NCBI GenBank assembly: GCA_036015235.1
Contig: CP107926.1
Location: 5,475,501 to 5,539,500, forward strand
DNA length: 64,000 bases
From: Streptomyces sp. NBC_00433
Lineage (GTDB): Bacteria > Actinomycetota > Actinomycetes > Streptomycetales > Streptomycetaceae
Direction: 5' to 3'
Of this stretch, positions 45,874 to 55,207 are shown one piece after another. The stretch's first letter is position 1; every line of letters starts with the position of its first letter. The notes beneath the pieces are model-generated. The model saw only the letters and a program-made list of their open reading frames with translations, searched no databases and was not told the DNA's origin. The position numbers were made by a program, and so were the translations under genes.

Positions 45874-47682
45874 TCACCCCTGGGTCCACTTGTAGGTGGC
45901 GATGGCGTGGGCGGCCAGCGAGTCGCTGTACCTCTCGCCGTTCCAGCTCGTGGTGAACGACTGGGTCGAGCCCGAGGTGTTGTACACGACCAGCGTGATC
46001 GAACCGTCGGGGTTCTTGAACGCCACGTTGTCCAGGTTCGCCGTGGTGGTCGAGGCGATGCGCTTGGCCCCGGGCACCACGAACTTGCTGAAGTGTCCGA
46101 CCGAGTAGTAGGCGGCGTTGTAGGTGACGTTCCCGGTGCTCTGGTTGATCGTGACGAGCGGCGTGCAGCTGCTGCAACCGCCGGGGATCACCGGACCGTT
46201 GTTCTGGTCCTGGGCGATGTTCCACATCGTGGCGGCCCGTGCCCAGTTGCGGCTGCTCTGGATGAAGGTCTCGATCGCGTTCTGCGGGTCGATGCCGTCG
46301 GAGCACTCGGTCTCGTAGTTGTCCTTGGACGGCACGTCCGTGTGCATGGTGGACATGGCGCCGAGGTTGCCCGCGTAGCAGTGCCAGGAGGTGCCGGCCA
46401 GGTACTTGCCGGCGGCGGCGTCCTTGATCAGGGGCTCGGCGTAGCTGTTCAGCAGGTTGGTGTTGAAGTCGGTGCCCAGCACCTTCGGTGTCAGATTCGC
46501 CTGCGCCAGCGCCGGGCCGAGGTTGTTGGCGACGAAGCTCGCCTCGGCCGGCTCGCTGAACTCCATTCCGGGGTACGCGGTGGCGTACGTCGGTTCGTTC
46601 TGCGGGGTGATCGCGTAGATCGGCACGCCCTGGGCGTTGTAGGCCTGGAGGAACTTCACAAAGTACTGCGCCAGCGGGCCATAGCTGGAGGAGAGCAGTG
46701 TCCCGGCGTTGTTGAGGTTGTTCATCTGGCCGTTGGCCTTCATCCAGCCCGGCGGGCTCCACGGATTGGCCATGATCTTGATGGCCGGGTTGAGCGCGGT
46801 GGCCTGCTTCAGGTCGGGGATGATGTTGGTGAGGTCGTGCGCGATCGAGAAGTTGGCGAGCGCGGGGTCGGGCCGCGTCCACTTCTGGTTGTTCGCGTTG
46901 CCGCACGTCCACAACTGGACCAGGGTGCCGTTGGCGGTGCCCGCCCCGCTGGCGTCCAGGCACAGGCCGGACTGCACCGCGGTGATGGTGCCGTTGACGT
47001 TGAGTTTCCACTTCTGGTTGTCCGCGCCGGTGCAGGTCCACAGGATCACCTTGGTGCCCGGCGTGGTGCCCTGGCCGTTGGCGTCCAGGCACTTGCCGGC
47101 GATACGCAACTCCGACGCGCTGGTGTAGGAGTACTGCTGGTTGGCGTTGCCGGCCGAGCAGTCCCAGATGTACTGCTGCACACCGTTGGCGGTGTTGCCG
47201 GTGTCGTCCAGGCAGCGGCCCGAACCCACCCCGACGGTCGTGCCGGTGGAGACCGAGAGGTTGTCGTCGTACGAGTACGGCTGCGCGGTCGCCGAGAAGT
47301 CGGACGCGCCCATGGGAACGCGGAGCCAGCTGATGCCGATCCCCTGGCTCGGGCTGAACAGCGCGTTCATCATGTTCGTGTGCGCGGTGCTGTTCAGCTT
47401 GGTGGACAGCAGCCAGGCCGAGGAGTCGGTCATCGCGGCGCCGAAACCGTCCATCGTCTGGTACGTCTGCGCGTCGTTGACCGTGATGGTCCCCGCCGCG
47501 GACGAGGCTGAGAAGGCGAGGTCGGGCTGCTGCGCCAGGTGCTGGCCGAGGTCCGAGGTGGTCAGCCACTTCTGGACCGGCTCATTGGCCGCCGACGCCG
47601 GAGACGCCGTCAGCGTCACCAGCGTCACGATCCCGAGCGCGCCCACCAGAAGGGCGCGGGGTGCTTTTCTTGACGACATCAT
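45874..47682 (-). CDS. GH30 glycosidase with inserted ricin-lectin (CBM13) domain
   Basis: Secreted glycosidase of about 602 aa. Sec signal ending TASPASA. The GH30 barrel starts with TMDGFGAAMTDSSAWLL and GISWLRVPMGASDFS; at about residues 145-270 a three-subdomain ricin B lectin interrupts it (GRCLDDTGN, GKCLDANGQG, GLCLDASGAG, each with a QxW-type end), then the barrel resumes with NFSIAHDL and NPWSPPGWMK. The acid/base Glu is in QNEPTYA (near 361), the nucleophile in ETECSDG (near 457). The C-terminal beta domain is GH30-typical. ATG 47682 has GAGAGAGG upstream. Confidence 0.9.
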   Translation of the reverse strand: MMSSRKAPRALLVGALGIVTLVTLTASPASAANEPVQKWLTTSDLGQHLAQQPDLAFSASSAAGTITVNDAQTYQTMDGFGAAMTDSSAWLLSTKLNSTAHTNMMNALFSPSQGIGISWLRVPMGASDFSATAQPYSYDDNLSVSTGTTVGVGSGRCLDDTGNTANGVQQYIWDCSAGNANQQYSYTSASELRIAGKCLDANGQGTTPGTKVILWTCTGADNQKWKLNVNGTITAVQSGLCLDASGAGTANGTLVQLWTCGNANNQKWTRPDPALANFSIAHDLTNIIPDLKQATALNPAIKIMANPWSPPGWMKANGQMNNLNNAGTLLSSSYGPLAQYFVKFLQAYNAQGVPIYAITPQNEPTYATAYPGMEFSEPAEASFVANNLGPALAQANLTPKVLGTDFNTNLLNSYAEPLIKDAAAGKYLAGTSWHCYAGNLGAMSTMHTDVPSKDNYETECSDGIDPQNAIETFIQSSRNWARAATMWNIAQDQNNGPVIPGGCSSCTPLVTINQSTGNVTYNAAYYSVGHFSKFVVPGAKRIASTTTANLDNVAFKNPDGSITLVVYNTSGSTQSFTTSWNGERYSDSLAAHAIATYKWTQG

Positions 47683-49310
47683 GGAGCCTCTCTCGATTCG
47701 GATGGCGGCGGAGTCCGCACGGCCCTGCCCGTCCGGTCGCCCCTGGCTGCGGACCGGTCGGGGAACATCGCGGCCGCGGGCCGGCGGGTCGCCGTCGCGT
47801 CCGCCGGCGCGCCCACGGCACCTTGCGCGGCGGGTTCGCGTGCGGCGGCCGCGCTGTGGGCCGCCGTCCGTGCCCCGCGCCGCAGCCGGCCGTTCCCCTT
47901 GGTGTGCGCGGCGGTCAATTCCGCGCGGGGGTCGCGTCGGTTTCACCCCCGCGTTTTCCGCGGTCAGATGGGCCAGGCGTTCTGATGTTCACGCAGCTTC
48001 CTTGCGGTGTGTGGGGGAGCAAGGTTTTCGGGTGAATGTGAGCGCTAACAATCGTGTCCGGACGAATCCTCGTCCGCGACGGCGGATATGCTCCAGAACT
48101 GACTGCGGCAGCTTGCACCACGTCATCCGCGCTGTCAATAGACCGCGCAGAGGCCCGAGTTGGCCAGTCGAACCCTGCCCGCCGCGTGTGCCCGGCCTTC
48201 CGCCGGCCGTGTCGAAGAGCGGTATTCGCTTTTTGCCGACCGCTTTATTGACATCGCGGGGCGGATTTGCTGATCAGGCGTTTCACGGCCCCTTTCCGGG
48301 CCTCCCGATTGCCGGATCGGGCTGGGTGCGCGAGCGGGCCTGCCCTGGCTGGACCCACCACACGGCTGTGCCGAAGACCTGTCGGGCGACCGAAACCCCG
48401 CCGGCGGGGCCGCTCCCGCGAGCCGGAGAGGAGTCGGCCCGCCGGCAGCGCCAGATCACCGAAAACGACGGACGTGGCCGTCAACGCTCAGCCATGGGCA
48501 CGCGCGGCCGGTCCGGCCGTTCGGAGCACGCGGGCCGGCCACGCCGCCTCGCCCCCCGAAGGAGGGCTTGCGCGCACGATGGACCGGCCGCCTTGGACCA
48601 AAGCCCGTACCGGCCTCCGCGTGGTGGCCGGTGCGGCGGCGCCGCGCGGTGGGATGCCCAAGATGTTCGCCGGCGCCGGGCGATTCAGTGACGGGGGCGG
48701 TTCCTGGTGTACGGGGTCGGCCAAGTCAGGGTCGATGGCATTCGAGCGCAGTTCGATGCCTGGCGACAGGAGCTGGAGAACCCGCGTGCGGACAGCACTC
48801 GTGCGGAGGCTTCGCGGCCGGATGCTGTGTCTGGAAGAGCAGGAGGGGATCGGCGGGAACATCCGGACAGCGATCACGACCTCAGGCGTTGAGGGTCCCG
48901 CGGGGAGCGGCCTTCTTCCTGATGTGCTCCCCGGTATCTGTCGAGGTTCGACAAGAGGTCAGGCGCGCTGTATCGGTGGCCCGAAACCGTCCCGGTGGCC
49001 GATCGGTGGCCGGACCGGACGACCTGCCGCCGGAGTGCCCCGGGGACGTGGCCGACGTGGACGCGGCGGCACGGAGCAGGCGGGGAACGGGAGCACGAAC
49101 ACGTGGAGAACGGGCATCGAACGGGCCGAGTGCGCCACCGGCGACCCAAGCGTGTGTTCGTTGACATAGCCGTGTCATATGCTGCGCTCAGCAGCCGCGA
49201 ACAGCACGCCCGTCCGCACGCACGCACGCATTGCGGCGATCGGCGTAGGAGGTACGCGGCGCTCTCAAACTCCGGCCGTTGCCGGTTTTCCTGTGGGGGG
49301 AACACACACT
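47683..49310. other. 1.6-kb intergenic region
   Basis: Divergent region before the GH30 (minus) and the secreted repeat gene (plus). It contains a LacI-type operator (48037-48050) and a TTGACA at about 49161. Open frames here lack protein-like composition. Nothing else recognised. Confidence 0.45.
48037..48050. promoter_or_regulatory. LacI-family operator upstream of GH30
   Basis: TGTGAGCGCTAACA with the AGCGCT core typical of LacI/CebR-like operators in actinobacteria. It shares CGCTAACA with the PL4 operator. It is 355 bp before the GH30 ATG, so the transcript may have a long leader or a promoter nearby. Confidence 0.6.
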
Positions 49311-51500
49311 GTGCGTACGCGCAGCATTTCTACCGCGACAGCGCTCGCGGTCACGTTCAGCTCGGTGATCCTGAGCGTCGCCGCGGCGGGTTCCGCCGCC
49401 GCGGCGTCGGCAGTGGTCACCTCGCCCGGCGGCATCGTCGTCGACGGCACACTGCACCGGGTCTTCGTCGGCGACCACGCGTCGGGGAAGATCCTGGCCG
49501 CCGACTACAACGGCACGCCCGTCGACTCGGTGGGCGGGATCAACGGTGTCTCCGGTCTGACGCTGTCCCAGGACGGGACGGTCCTGTACGCGGCCGCCGA
49601 GGGCAACCACCAGATCGTGGCCCTCGACGCCGCCACTTTGAACGTCAAGACCCGCTATCCCGTCGCCACCAACACCGGCCCGCGCTACGTGGCGTTCGCC
49701 GCCGGCAAGGTCTGGTTCACGTACGGCGACCAGTGGGACGGCAACCTGGGGTCGGTCGACCCCTCGGTCGACCCGTCCGCCGTCCGCTCGGCCACCTCTT
49801 CCGCGGCCCGGTCGATGACCGCGGACCCGTCGGAGACGCCCACCGCGGACCCGGGTGCCGATCCCACGGCCGGTCCGACCGCGGACCCGACAGCCGACCC
49901 GACGGTCAGTCCGACCGCGGACCCGACGCCGACGGACACCCCGACGCCCGACCCCACGCAGACGGCGACGCCGGACCCGACGTCGACCGCGACCGCGGAG
50001 CCGACGCCGACCGGCACCCCGACCCCGACCCCGACGCCGACACCGGCGAACCCGGTCACGCTCGGGCAGTTCTCTGGCATCTGGGGTCCGGGGATCCTCG
50101 ACACCAACCCCGCGGTCCCGGGGCTGCTCGCGATCGGCGAGACGGGTATCTCCACGGACTCGATGGCCGTCGTCGACGTCTCCAGCGGCACGCCGCAGCC
50201 GACCGCTCGGTACAACCGCGACTACACGCTGAACTCCGGCATCTGGGACATCGACCTGGTCCCCGGCGCCCCGCAGGTGCTGGTCAACGGCTCGCAGCGG
50301 GACAGCTACGCGAACGGGAAGTTCAGCCCCGCCGGCACCTACCCCAGCGGGGGGAGCGCCGATGTCGCCGGCGACGGGCTGGTCGCCCAGCTCTCCGGCA
50401 GCACCGTGTCGGTCTACCGGCCGAACGCCACCCAGCCGCTGCGCAGGTACAGCCTCAGCGGGACCGGTGCCGCGGTGGCGTGGGCGCCCGACTCCTCACG
50501 GATCTTCGCGATCGTGGCGAACGGCACCAGCTACACCCTCAAGGCGCTCACCGACCCGACGAAGAACGTCCCGACCCTGACGGTGGCCGCCCCGGCGAGC
50601 GCCGCTCGCGGCAAGACGCTGACCGTGACGGGGAGGCTGTCCTCGACGGTGGCACTGGGCACCGGCATCGCACTCCAGGTCACCCGTGTCGACCTGGCGA
50701 GCCCCAGTGGCAAGGTGCTGGGCACCGTGCACACGAAGGCGGACGGATCGTTCTCCTTCACCGACGCCCCGCCGGCCGGCGGCAACGTCAAGTACACGGT
50801 GGCGTACGCCGGTGACGCCCTGCACATCCCGGTCTCCGCCTCGGACACCGTCGCCGTCTCGCGCGCGACACCCGTCCTGACGATGACCAACAACGGCAAG
50901 GTGTACGACTACGGCAAGAAGGTCGTCTTCACCGCGCACCTCGGCACGACCTACACCAACCGCACCGTCGAGATATGGGCCGACCCCTACGGCACCGACC
51001 GGCCGAGCGTGCTGATGCGGAGCGGCAAGGTCGACTCCCACGGCAACATGTCCATCACGCTGGCCATGAACCGGGACACCGCCGTCACCGCCGTCTTCAA
51101 GGGCGACGCGCGCTACATCGGCAAGACCGCCAAGTCCACCGCGTACGCCCACGTCCAGGTCTCGGCCGCCCTGTCCCACTACTACCGGACCGGCAAGATC
51201 GGCTCCACCTCGTACTACTACTTCCACAAGAACACCGACGCCGTCTCCACCACGTCGATGACCTACTACCGGGGCCGCAGCCAGCTCCTCCAGCTGGAGA
51301 TCTACTACAAGGGCAAGTGGTACTCGGGAGGCTCCGAGTACTTCGGACTCGGCAGCAGCGGCAAGTCGGCCGTCAACCTCGGCCACGCGGGCGAGTCCGG
51401 CATCCGCGCCCGCGTCCGCGCCGCCTACGTCAACGGCGGCTCCGGAGACACCGTCAACACCACCACCTACACGTCCTGGAAGTACTTCATCTTCGTCTGA
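49311..51500 (+). CDS. Secreted beta-propeller and Ig-like repeat protein
   Basis: About 729 aa exported protein. Signal peptide ending GSAAAA. Residues about 30-150 resemble NHL/YVTN propeller blades (GKILAADYNGT, VLYAAAEGNHQIVALD). A low-complexity DPTADPT/TPTP linker follows (about 150-245), then further propeller-like segments, Ig-like domains (TVAAPASAARGKTLTVTG; VLTMTNNGKVYDYGKKV) and a Tyr-rich C-terminal domain. No cell-wall sorting motif. GTG 49311 has GGGGGGAA upstream. Function unknown. Followed by strong tandem hairpins. Confidence 0.75.
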   Translation: MRTRSISTATALAVTFSSVILSVAAAGSAAAASAVVTSPGGIVVDGTLHRVFVGDHASGKILAADYNGTPVDSVGGINGVSGLTLSQDGTVLYAAAEGNHQIVALDAATLNVKTRYPVATNTGPRYVAFAAGKVWFTYGDQWDGNLGSVDPSVDPSAVRSATSSAARSMTADPSETPTADPGADPTAGPTADPTADPTVSPTADPTPTDTPTPDPTQTATPDPTSTATAEPTPTGTPTPTPTPTPANPVTLGQFSGIWGPGILDTNPAVPGLLAIGETGISTDSMAVVDVSSGTPQPTARYNRDYTLNSGIWDIDLVPGAPQVLVNGSQRDSYANGKFSPAGTYPSGGSADVAGDGLVAQLSGSTVSVYRPNATQPLRRYSLSGTGAAVAWAPDSSRIFAIVANGTSYTLKALTDPTKNVPTLTVAAPASAARGKTLTVTGRLSSTVALGTGIALQVTRVDLASPSGKVLGTVHTKADGSFSFTDAPPAGGNVKYTVAYAGDALHIPVSASDTVAVSRATPVLTMTNNGKVYDYGKKVVFTAHLGTTYTNRTVEIWADPYGTDRPSVLMRSGKVDSHGNMSITLAMNRDTAVTAVFKGDARYIGKTAKSTAYAHVQVSAALSHYYRTGKIGSTSYYYFHKNTDAVSTTSMTYYRGRSQLLQLEIYYKGKWYSGGSEYFGLGSSGKSAVNLGHAGESGIRARVRAAYVNGGSGDTVNTTTYTSWKYFIFV

Positions 51501-51504
51501 CGGT

Positions 51505-51543
51505 GGAAGTGCCGCGACCACCCTTCCCGGTCGCGGCACTTCC
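51505..51543 (+). terminator. Terminator of the secreted repeat protein gene
   Basis: Perfect 15-bp stem GGAAGTGCCGCGACC / GGTCGCGGCACTTCC (51505-51519, 51529-51543). Confidence 0.9.
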
Positions 51544-51565
51544 GGACCCCGCGGCCACAGCGCCG

Positions 51566-51671
51566 CCGTGGACCCCGGCCGCAACGCGGCCGGGGTCCAC
51601 GGTGGCACTTCCGGACCCCGCGGCCACAGCGCCGCCGTGGACCCCGGCCGCAACGCGGCCGGGGTCCACGG
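51566..51671. repeat. Two tandem 69-bp repeats, each with a 17-bp hairpin
   Basis: CCGTGGACCCCGGCCGC (51566-51582) pairs with GCGGCCGGGGTCCACGG (51586-51602); the same hairpin recurs exactly 69 bp later (51635-51651, 51655-51671). The unit also carries a GGACCCCGCGGCCACAG segment. The second copy is nearly identical. Confidence 0.9.
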
Positions 51672-51855
51672 TCTTCCCGTCCGGGCCGCGCGGAGGGATA
51701 CGCGGCCGACCCGACCCGGGGCCGGGGTCAGTAACGGGGGAACGGACCTGGGCGGGAGCGGAGTCCGCTGATGATGCCGGGCCGCCAGGACATGAGGTCA
51801 TCGTTGCGGGTGCACGTGGTGACCCGCCGTCACGCCCCGGATACAGCGGTCCGCG

Positions 51856-52011
51856 GTGGCCCGGTATGTGGTCGCGCCGAGTCCGGAGGCGTTGGACGCG
51901 ATCACGCTCGACGGCGACGAGGACATAACGGGCACCCAACCGTCACAATCACCGCAGACCAGCCTCCGAAGGATCGAGGTTTACACGGCATCCGGTAGGG
52001 ACAGATCGTGA
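51856..52011 (+). CDS. Possible small protein ahead of the HD-TIR operon
   Basis: A 51-codon GTG frame (VARYVVAPSPEALDAITLDG..., ending SGRDRS) with protein-like composition. It ends 73 bp before the HD-TIR start. It may be the tail of a lost gene or a small operon member. No clear ribosome binding site. Confidence 0.25.
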   Translation: MARYVVAPSPEALDAITLDGDEDITGTQPSQSPQTSLRRIEVYTASGRDRS

Positions 52012-52084
52012 GGTGTCGGGGCGAGGCTGCCACGTGAAGGTGGGCGCCGGGACGTTCCCGACTGAGGCGAAAGAAGATGTGCGA

Positions 52085-54058
52085 ATGGCATCGGGGAACA
52101 TGCGAAGGGAAGGGGTGAGCCGCAACCCTCTCTCGCCTGTGCGCGATGCCGTGCACGGCCTCATCGACACATCCGACACCGCAGCCGGTTTCGTGTCTCC
52201 TGTCATCGACCGCGTCATTCAATCGCGCCCCGTTCAGCGGCTGAGGCGGGTCAAGCAGTTGGGCTTCGCCTCCCACAGCTTCGTGGGAGCGGACCACAGC
52301 AGGTACGCGCACGCCATCGGCACCATGCACATCATGCGCAAGCTCCTGCGCCAGGTTGGGGCAGCGGACTCGGAGTTCCTCGCCCAACTCGAAGCCGAGT
52401 ACAACCGCGTCTACCAACCGGACCAGCCCACCGAGATGGAGTGGCTCTACGAGCACATCCTGATCGCGGCGCTGTTGCAGGACGTGGGCGAACTCCCCTA
52501 CCAGAGCGCCACTCGAGGGTTCTTCGTCCCCGACGACGACGTCCGCTCCTGGGTCGGTCTGAAGATCGGCCGGGACACCTCGCTCTGGCCGGCCAAGCCG
52601 GTCTTCACCCTGGCCTGTCTCTTCGGGCCCGAGATCGATCCCATCCTCGCGCCGCTGAACAGCAACTTCATCGCCTTCCTGATGACGGCCGACTACTGGC
52701 CCGACTCCCATCTGGCCGCCGCGTTCCTGCCTGTACGCCACATGCTGGACGGCGAGATCGACGCCGACCGGATCGACTACGTACACCGCGACGCGCACCA
52801 CACCGTGGGAATGCTCGGAAACTCGGACGACGTCATCTCTGCGGTCATCACCTATGACGACCAAGGCCCCATCTGTTCGGACCCCGCGCCGTTTGCCAAC
52901 TTCCTGGCGACGCGCGCACACCTGTATTCCACGGTCTATTTCGCACCGCAGAATCGGTTCAGAGTCATGCTGGTCAAGAGCATCCTCAGGGGCGTACGCG
53001 AGTCCCAGGAGCTGCGGCAGGCCTTCCCCTTGATCTCGAACCAGTACATGAGTACCGATTCCTTCCTGGAGGTCGACGACGTCCGGTTGGAGGAAGAGAT
53101 CACCAAGCTCAGTCAAAGCGTCCTCAAGAGCAGGCTGAGCAAGAGATCCGGTTCGGCTCTGGCGGAATTCGCGACGGGCACGAAACTGTACCGGCACTTC
53201 TGGCTGCGCGACGTGGAGACAGTGGATGCGCCCGCCACAACGGCTGATGTTCCGGTGCCGCACGATCTCTTCTTCGAGGTCTTCGGGGCCGATGTCCCCC
53301 CGAGCAGTGGGGTCCGCTTCTCCATGGAGGGACCCGACGGCGAGGTGGAACTCACGAGCATAGGGGAATGCAACGGCCCTCATTTCGGCGTCACCAGCAA
53401 TGCACGGGCGACGCTGCCCATCCTCGGCGACGTCCTGGTCTTTTATCCACACAACAGCAAGGGTGAGGACATCAAAGCGGTACGGGCCGCGTACGCCGAC
53501 CGCACACTGCGAGCCGCCCTGCTGCAGAAGGCCAGGAGCGAGTGGGACGGAATTCCCCCGGACACCAGGAGCCTGAAGGGCTTCCGCGGTCCGACGATCT
53601 TCATCTCCTATTGCACCGATGACATCGCGGAGGTGCGGCGCCTGGTCTCGCAGCTGCATCACTTCCGGCGACGCTACTTCGTCATCATGGAAGCGAATCA
53701 GGGGATCGGAGGAACGACGGCCCGCAACAGCATCGACGGTGTATTGAGCACCGATTCGGCAATCCTGGTTGCTTCGCGCTCCTATCAGCAGCGGTGCTCC
53801 ACCCAGCTGAACGGGAACATCATGCACGAGATCCGCACCATGCACGACAGGCGATCCGCGTCCCCCAGCGACTATCCGGTCGTCCCCGTCTCCATCCACC
53901 CTCGTCGCGACGTGACCAACATCCCCTGGACGCTGCTCGGGATGGATGCCCCTCCCTTCACGGGGACGGTCATCGGAAACGCCTCCGACACGGAACTGAG
54001 AGCGACGGTAGAGGCGGCCCTGGCCGCGATCGACACGGAGATCGGCAGCCGCCCATGA
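52085..54058 (+). CDS. HD domain (SAMHD1/dGTPase-like) fused to C-terminal TIR domain
   Basis: About 657 aa. Residues about 14-240 are an HD-type dNTP phosphohydrolase: DHSRYAHAIGTM (His 76), AALLQDVGELPY (HD here reads Q132-D133) and DADRIDYVHRD near 226, the usual third block. The His of HD is lost. A helical middle (about 240-495) follows. From about 499 a TIR domain: PTIFISYCTDDIAEV, IGGTTARNSID, SAILVASRSY, then NIMHEI, which holds the likely catalytic Glu. Predicted NADase effector with a nucleotide-binding sensor. ATG 52085; GTG 52079 possible. Its stop overlaps the next gene (ATGA). Confidence 0.8.
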   Translation: MASGNMRREGVSRNPLSPVRDAVHGLIDTSDTAAGFVSPVIDRVIQSRPVQRLRRVKQLGFASHSFVGADHSRYAHAIGTMHIMRKLLRQVGAADSEFLAQLEAEYNRVYQPDQPTEMEWLYEHILIAALLQDVGELPYQSATRGFFVPDDDVRSWVGLKIGRDTSLWPAKPVFTLACLFGPEIDPILAPLNSNFIAFLMTADYWPDSHLAAAFLPVRHMLDGEIDADRIDYVHRDAHHTVGMLGNSDDVISAVITYDDQGPICSDPAPFANFLATRAHLYSTVYFAPQNRFRVMLVKSILRGVRESQELRQAFPLISNQYMSTDSFLEVDDVRLEEEITKLSQSVLKSRLSKRSGSALAEFATGTKLYRHFWLRDVETVDAPATTADVPVPHDLFFEVFGADVPPSSGVRFSMEGPDGEVELTSIGECNGPHFGVTSNARATLPILGDVLVFYPHNSKGEDIKAVRAAYADRTLRAALLQKARSEWDGIPPDTRSLKGFRGPTIFISYCTDDIAEVRRLVSQLHHFRRRYFVIMEANQGIGGTTARNSIDGVLSTDSAILVASRSYQQRCSTQLNGNIMHEIRTMHDRRSASPSDYPVVPVSIHPRRDVTNIPWTLLGMDAPPFTGTVIGNASDTELRATVEAALAAIDTEIGSRP

Positions 54059-54663
54059 TCCAGTGCCCTCAACCCAATGGCCCTCGTACATGTCGCATCG
54101 CTTTGTTCGGGCTGCCCGGCTCAGGGAAGAGCACATTCTCGGCACTCGCGCAGGAGTGGGCTGCCAAGAACGATGCCACCGTGCACATCATCACGCTCGC
54201 GGAACCGTTGTACCGGGCTCAGGCCGCGGTCTACGAGTCCGCGGGACGTCCGCTGCAGACCGGAGAACGAAGACAGGACGGCGCCCTGCTCAATTTCCTC
54301 GGTTCGCACATGCGAAAGATCAACCCGCACGTCCTCGAGGAGCATTTTCTGTCAGAAACGGCGCGTATCCACGCAGCCTGTGAAGGCAGCACTCGGCGTC
54401 AGATGGTCATCTGCTCCGATGCCAGGCCGGCCGACCTCCCCTACCTGCGCCAGGGGGGTTTCCATCCCGTGGTGATCACTGTCGACGAAGAGGTGGCCCG
54501 TAAGCGGAAGGAAGCGCGAGGCGACCTGACGCTCGGCGACTCCCAGCATGCGACGGAGAACGGGCTGGAACGGATTCACCCGAGCAGCCCGGTGGACAAC
54601 AACGGCACGCTTCAGGAATTCGCCACTGCCACCGCCGCACTGTTGGATGACGTAGGCAGGTGA
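54055..54663 (+). CDS. P-loop nucleotide kinase-like protein
   Basis: 202 aa. Walker A GLPGSGKST is at residues 19-27, and the later SDARPADLPYLRQGGF plus the ARKRKEARGD Arg-rich lid resemble small nucleotide/nucleoside monophosphate kinases. Substrate unknown; a dNMP-type substrate is suggested by the neighbours. ATG 54055 overlaps the HD-TIR stop by 4 bp and its stop overlaps the next start (GTGA), so it is translationally coupled at both ends. Confidence 0.75.
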   Translation: MIQCPQPNGPRTCRIALFGLPGSGKSTFSALAQEWAAKNDATVHIITLAEPLYRAQAAVYESAGRPLQTGERRQDGALLNFLGSHMRKINPHVLEEHFLSETARIHAACEGSTRRQMVICSDARPADLPYLRQGGFHPVVITVDEEVARKRKEARGDLTLGDSQHATENGLERIHPSSPVDNNGTLQEFATATAALLDDVGR

Positions 54664-55172
54664 TTCTGACCGGGCGGCAGATCGAAGCGGCCGTCGATGC
54701 TGCGGAGATCGTCATCCGCCCCTTCGACCCGAGTCGTATGAACCCGAACAGTTACAACTACACGCTGGGCAAGCATCTCAAGTTCGCGGAAGGTGCCCTT
54801 GATGCCCGCCGTGAGGTGACATGGCACTCGGCCACCATCGGGCACGAGGGCTACGTCCTCGTCCCCGGGCGGCTCTATCTCGCCAGTACGGCTGAAGTGA
54901 TCGGTAGTGACACCTACGTGACCAGTCTGATCGGTCGGTCGTCGCTCGGTCGGCTCGGGCTCTTCGTCCAGGTGACCGCCGACCTCGGGCATCAGGGAGC
55001 GGTTCACTGCTGGACCCTGGAACTCACCGTCGTCCAGCCACTGCGAGTCGTAGCCAGCATGCCACTGGGCCAAGTCAGTTTCTGGAGGACGGCAGGATCT
55101 GTCACCTCCTACTCAGGCATGTACGGGCAGACGTCAGAACCGACGCCTTTCTGGCCACCGAGCCTCGCCTGA
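54660..55172 (+). CDS. dCTP deaminase-like protein, first paralog
   Basis: 170 aa with the trimeric dUTPase/dCTP-deaminase fold. N-terminus ILTGRQI and NPNSYNYTLGK match the DCD family; the nucleotide-binding segment is IGRSSLGRLG and the catalytic Glu is retained in CWTLELTVVQ. Expected reaction is dCTP to dUTP (possibly also hydrolysis to dUMP). GTG 54660 overlaps the kinase gene stop. dCTP deaminases are known as phage-defence effectors, and this one is embedded in the HD-TIR operon. Confidence 0.85.
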   Translation: MILTGRQIEAAVDAAEIVIRPFDPSRMNPNSYNYTLGKHLKFAEGALDARREVTWHSATIGHEGYVLVPGRLYLASTAEVIGSDTYVTSLIGRSSLGRLGLFVQVTADLGHQGAVHCWTLELTVVQPLRVVASMPLGQVSFWRTAGSVTSYSGMYGQTSEPTPFWPPSLA

Positions 55173-55207
55173 AAAAGGTGGACTCCCCCTGGGAAAGCGA
55201 GCGCACA

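Noticed and set aside
51902..54145. A 747-residue minus-strand frame
   Set aside because: Antisense to the HD-TIR gene, whose HD and TIR motifs are unmistakable.
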